Source: Candidatus Eiseniibacteriota bacterium (GTDB lineage: Bacteria; Eisenbacteria; RBG-16-71-46; JAFGJU01). From it: 13,815 nt of DNA. A program made the translations under genes and the position numbers. The notes under the pieces are model-generated. The model worked only from the letters and a program-made list of their open reading frames with translations, searched no databases and had not been told where the DNA came from. The number at the start of each line of letters is the position of its first letter. Positions within the stretch are counted from its first letter, which is position 1. Below are positions 11,308-13,815 of this stretch, piece after piece. Where the stretch lies: contig JAFGJU010000149.1 in NCBI GenBank assembly GCA_016928935.1, positions 1 to 13,815 on the forward strand, in the 5' to 3' direction.

Positions 11308-13392
11308 GTGACAGAAGGCAAGAGTCAGGACATCGAGAGAGCCCAGGCGACCTCGGACGACAAGTGCTGGGAGACGAGGCCGTGCGGTAGGGCCGACTGC
11401 CCGGCCCACGATGCGATTGAAAAGGCCCACCGGAAGCTGGAGTCCGAGCACGCCGCCGTGAGCTCGAAGTATCAGCAGTTCTCCATGCTGTTCAAGATAT
11501 GCAACGTGATGCACGGGACGATCGAACTCGAGCGAATCCTCAAGATAATCCTCACGTCCGTGACGTCGGGCAACGCGCTTGGTTTCAACAGGGCGATGAT
11601 ATTCCTGGTGGATGAGGAGAACGGCGTGCTGGAGGGGAGGATGGGAACCGGTCCCACCAGCATCGAAGAGGCAAGCCGCATCTGGAGCGACCTCGAGGCG
11701 AGCGGCGCCACCTTCGAGGCCGTCGTCAAGATGTCCACCGAGAACGCCCGCTGTCCCGAGGAGCCGCTGACGGGGGTCGCGAGGTCTCTGGTGTTTCCGT
11801 TGAGTCCCGGCGTGGACGTGACGGTCCAATCGGTGCTCGAGAAAAGGCCGTTTCACGTGAAGGACGCCTCTTCGTTCGAGGGCCCTCTCAGCCAGAAGCT
11901 CAGGAAGGACTTCGGCAGGTCGGAGTTCGTGGTCGTCCCCATCATGGCCAAGGAAAGAGCGCTTGGCGCCGTCATTGCCGACAACGAATTCAACAGGAAG
12001 CCTATCACGGAAGACGAAGTGGACCTGCTCTCCAGCCTCGCCCATCAAGCGGGCCTCGCGCTCGAGAACGCGCGCGTCTACGAGAGCCTGAAGCTTCACT
12101 TCTCCGAGGTGTCGACTCTCCAGGAGGTGGGCAAGGGTATCCTCTCCACCACGAACCTGGCCGACGTGCTGGAGCTCATAGCAAGGATATCGGCGCAGGT
12201 CATAGGCGCCACCGGGAGCGTCTTGTGGCTGCACGACGAGGACGCCGGGCAGGTCATACCGCGCGCCAGCTTCGGCAAGGGCACCACCATAGTCGAGAGA
12301 AAGCTCCAGAACCTGGGCGAGGAGCTGGCCAGGTGGGCGCTGGCCGAGAAGGCGCCGATACTGGTCCCGGACACGGCGTCGGACGTAAGGTTCACTGACG
12401 AAGAGAAAGCCGTGGCCCGGTCGCTGATGGCCGTGCCGCTCAAGGCGCTCGACGCGACCATAGGTGTCATCACGGTGTACGACAAGATGGCGCGATCGGA
12501 TTTCGACACGAACGTGTTCGAGAAGGAGGACGAGCAGTTCCTGGCCATCCTGGCCGACCAGGCGGCCATAGCGGTGCAGAACGCGCGGCTTTTCGAGGCG
12601 TTCAAGGAAGCGGAGAGAAGGCTTAGGGACGCGCAGACCCTGCTCTTGAGGACGGAGAAGCTGGCCGCCCTGGGCGAGATGAGCGCAAAGATGGCGCACG
12701 AGATAAGGAACCCGCTGACCTCGATAGGCGGGTTTGCCCGACGCGTGAGCAAAGCACTCAAGGCCAACGACCCCAACAAGGACTATCTGGAGGTCATCAT
12801 CAAGGAGACGGAGCGGCTGGAGAGGATCCTGAACGAGCAGCTCCAGTTCGCGCAGCTCTCGCGGCCAAGGCTCAAGATGGAGGACTTGAACTCGGTAGTG
12901 GAGCAGTCGCTGGTGCTGGTCAGCGAAGAGAGCCTCCGCAAGAAGGCGAAGATACTGAAGCGGCTCTCGCTGGAACTGCCCAAACTGCTGCTGGACTCGG
13001 ACAAGATGAAGCAGGTCCTCATCAACATACTGCAGAATGCCTTGAAGTTCCTGCCGGTAGGGGGCAAGATAAAGGTAGAGACGAAGAGGGCGGGCGACTT
13101 CGTGCACGTCATCGTAGGCAACGAGGGCGAGAGGATACCGGGCGAGCTTATGGACCGGCTGTTCGTGCCGTTTTTCACGTCGGGGAAGGACGGCACCGGC
13201 CTGGGTCTGGCCGTGGCCTATCAGATAGTCAAGGAGCACGGGGGGGAGATAAAGGTCAAGAGCGACGACGAGTGGAGCACCGTTTTCTGCGTCTGTCTGC
13301 CCATCAGCGCCAACCAAGACAGAAGGCGGAACATGGGAGACCGGCGGGCAAGGATGGTCGATAGGCGCAAGCCGTTTGCCGACAACTTCTAG
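11308..13392 (+). CDS. Soluble GAF-GAF sensor histidine kinase
   Basis: This protein (694 aa) senses a signal through GAF domains and phosphorylates a partner regulator. Order: a Cys/His cluster CWETRPCGRADCPAH (Cys20, Cys26, Cys31, His34) resembling the short Cys-Trp motifs seen in other sensors; a short coiled coil; GAF 1 (about 60-255); GAF 2 (about 265-430); HisKA with MAHEIRNPLTS and phospho-acceptor His464; HATPase (about 560-667) with N-box NILQNALKF and GTGLGLAVAYQIVKEHGG. No membrane segment is visible, so it should be cytoplasmic. The G1 box reads VGNEGERIP, with Asn605 where Asp is usual. The tail carries three DRR units at 7-residue spacing. GTG 11308 is preferred, with GGAG six bases upstream and the promoter at 11210-11238 behind it; the frame is open to 11086, but that would overlap the DUF3467 gene. 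A response regulator follows after 27 bp. Confidence 0.9.
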   Translation: MTEGKSQDIERAQATSDDKCWETRPCGRADCPAHDAIEKAHRKLESEHAAVSSKYQQFSMLFKICNVMHGTIELERILKIILTSVTSGNALGFNRAMIFLVDEENGVLEGRMGTGPTSIEEASRIWSDLEASGATFEAVVKMSTENARCPEEPLTGVARSLVFPLSPGVDVTVQSVLEKRPFHVKDASSFEGPLSQKLRKDFGRSEFVVVPIMAKERALGAVIADNEFNRKPITEDEVDLLSSLAHQAGLALENARVYESLKLHFSEVSTLQEVGKGILSTTNLADVLELIARISAQVIGATGSVLWLHDEDAGQVIPRASFGKGTTIVERKLQNLGEELARWALAEKAPILVPDTASDVRFTDEEKAVARSLMAVPLKALDATIGVITVYDKMARSDFDTNVFEKEDEQFLAILADQAAIAVQNARLFEAFKEAERRLRDAQTLLLRTEKLAALGEMSAKMAHEIRNPLTSIGGFARRVSKALKANDPNKDYLEVIIKETERLERILNEQLQFAQLSRPRLKMEDLNSVVEQSLVLVSEESLRKKAKILKRLSLELPKLLLDSDKMKQVLINILQNALKFLPVGGKIKVETKRAGDFVHVIVGNEGERIPGELMDRLFVPFFTSGKDGTGLGLAVAYQIVKEHGGEIKVKSDDEWSTVFCVCLPISANQDRRRNMGDRRARMVDRRKPFADNF
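13318..13380 (+). repeat. Three 7-residue DRR repeats at the kinase C-terminus
   Basis: Residues 671-691 read DRRRNMG, DRRARMV, DRRKPFA, with Asp at 671, 678 and 685. The three DRR triplets use different codons (GACAGAAGG, GACCGGCGG, GATAGGCGC), so the pattern is kept at protein level and is not recent DNA duplication. This positively charged tail lies beyond the ATPase domain. Confidence 0.7.
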
Positions 13393-13419
13393 TCTGAACC
13401 AGCACTGGAGGTGAGAGCA

Positions 13420-13791
13420 GTGAAATCGCTACTGGTGGTGGACGACGACACAAACGTGCGGAAGCTGTACGAAGCCGAGTTTGCGGAGGACGGCTACGCA
13501 GTCGAGGCGGCGTCGGGCGGGAAGGAAGCGCTCAAGATGCTGGAGGGCACGGACTACGACCTCGTCATCCTGGACATAAAGATGCCGGAGATGGACGGGC
13601 TGGAAACGCTCGGCGAGATCATGAAATCCAGGAGGGGCGTGGCCGTGGTCATAAACTCGGCGTACCCATCCTTCAAGACGGAGTTCGCCTCTTGGAACGC
13701 CGAGGCCTACGTCGTCAAGTCCTCCAACCTGGACGAGCTCAAGAAGACCGTCCGGACATTGCTCGAGAGGAGGTCGGTGGGGGCCCGGTGA
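13420..13791 (+). CDS. Single-domain response regulator (receiver only)
   Basis: This 123-aa CheY-like receiver is the likely partner of the kinase just upstream. It has the acidic pocket DDD at 8-10, phospho-acceptor Asp52 in LVILDIKMPEMDG, switch Ser80 in INSAYPSF and Lys100 in AYVVKSSN. There is no DNA-binding or enzyme domain, so the output must be protein-protein contact, a phosphorelay, or competition for phosphate. The Lys is followed by Ser where most receivers have Pro. GTG 13420 is chosen because GGAGG at 13407-13411 is eight bases upstream; GTG 13411, which overlaps that ribosome site, would add three residues. The 27-bp gap to the kinase indicates one operon. A GTGA at 13788-13791 could start a further overlapping gene cut by the window end, but too little is visible. 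Confidence 0.92.
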   Translation: MKSLLVVDDDTNVRKLYEAEFAEDGYAVEAASGGKEALKMLEGTDYDLVILDIKMPEMDGLETLGEIMKSRRGVAVVINSAYPSFKTEFASWNAEAYVVKSSNLDELKKTVRTLLERRSVGAR

Positions 13792-13815
13792 CGAGAGGTC
13801 GGTGTGGGCGCCTCC

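Noticed and set aside
11200..13317. 705-codon open frame on the minus strand opposite the histidine kinase
   Set aside because: It is a shadow of the GC-rich kinase gene. The plus-strand product has clear GAF, HisKA and HATPase motifs, whereas this translation is compositionally odd and shows no domain.
1..13815. Search for CRISPR arrays, insertion sequences, tRNA or rRNA genes, attachment sites and toxin-antitoxin pairs
   Set aside because: No regularly spaced repeats, transposase motifs, terminal inverted repeats or tRNA-like cloverleaf sequence were seen by eye on either strand.

Overview
The window is a compact, GC-rich bacterial chromosome segment. It looks Gram-negative, because it begins with the last codons of an outer-membrane secretin (PilQ/GspD type) and carries an LpxL/HtrB-type lipid A acyltransferase. 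Coding sequence is dense, AGG and ATA codons are used freely despite the high GC, and GTG or TTG starts are common. I see no insertion sequence, phage gene, tRNA, rRNA or CRISPR array. The gene set would suit an uncultured Gram-negative lineage (for example one in the FCB/delta-like part of the tree), but that placement is inference; the sequence alone does not name the organism.

Layout, left to right. 1-51 is the secretin tail, followed by a textbook intrinsic terminator (80-111). A new transcription unit starts from a TTGACA promoter at 259-287 and reads rsmD (16S rRNA methyltransferase), coaD (CoA biosynthesis), an FmdB-type zinc ribbon protein and a GlcD-type FAD oxidase. The oxidase meets a probable small minus-strand gene tail to tail at 3458-3461. 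A second strong promoter (TTGACA plus extended -10, 3763-3792) drives a two-subunit aconitase-superfamily hydro-lyase (LeuC/LeuD-like). obgE follows 14 nt later and is probably in the same unit. Next come a HEAT-repeat protein whose end overlaps dprA, dprA itself, and a DUF362/ferredoxin protein whose TTG start directly follows the dprA stop. The lpxL-like acyltransferase lies after a short hairpin.

The last third is a signalling module. A DUF3467 gene points left. A large soluble GAF-GAF histidine kinase points right, and a single-domain response regulator follows it. Back-to-back promoter-like sequences lie in the 200-bp gap between the DUF3467 gene and the kinase.

Most of the window is ordinary housekeeping and accessory content, and I do not see a clearly new multi-gene system. 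The places most worth a second look are: the small convergent ORF at 3458-3622; the perfect palindrome running into the coaD ribosome-binding site; the unusual substrate loop of the LeuD-like subunit; and the kinase, which has an N-terminal Cys/His cluster, an Asn in place of the usual G1-box Asp, and a C-terminal threefold 7-residue DRR repeat.
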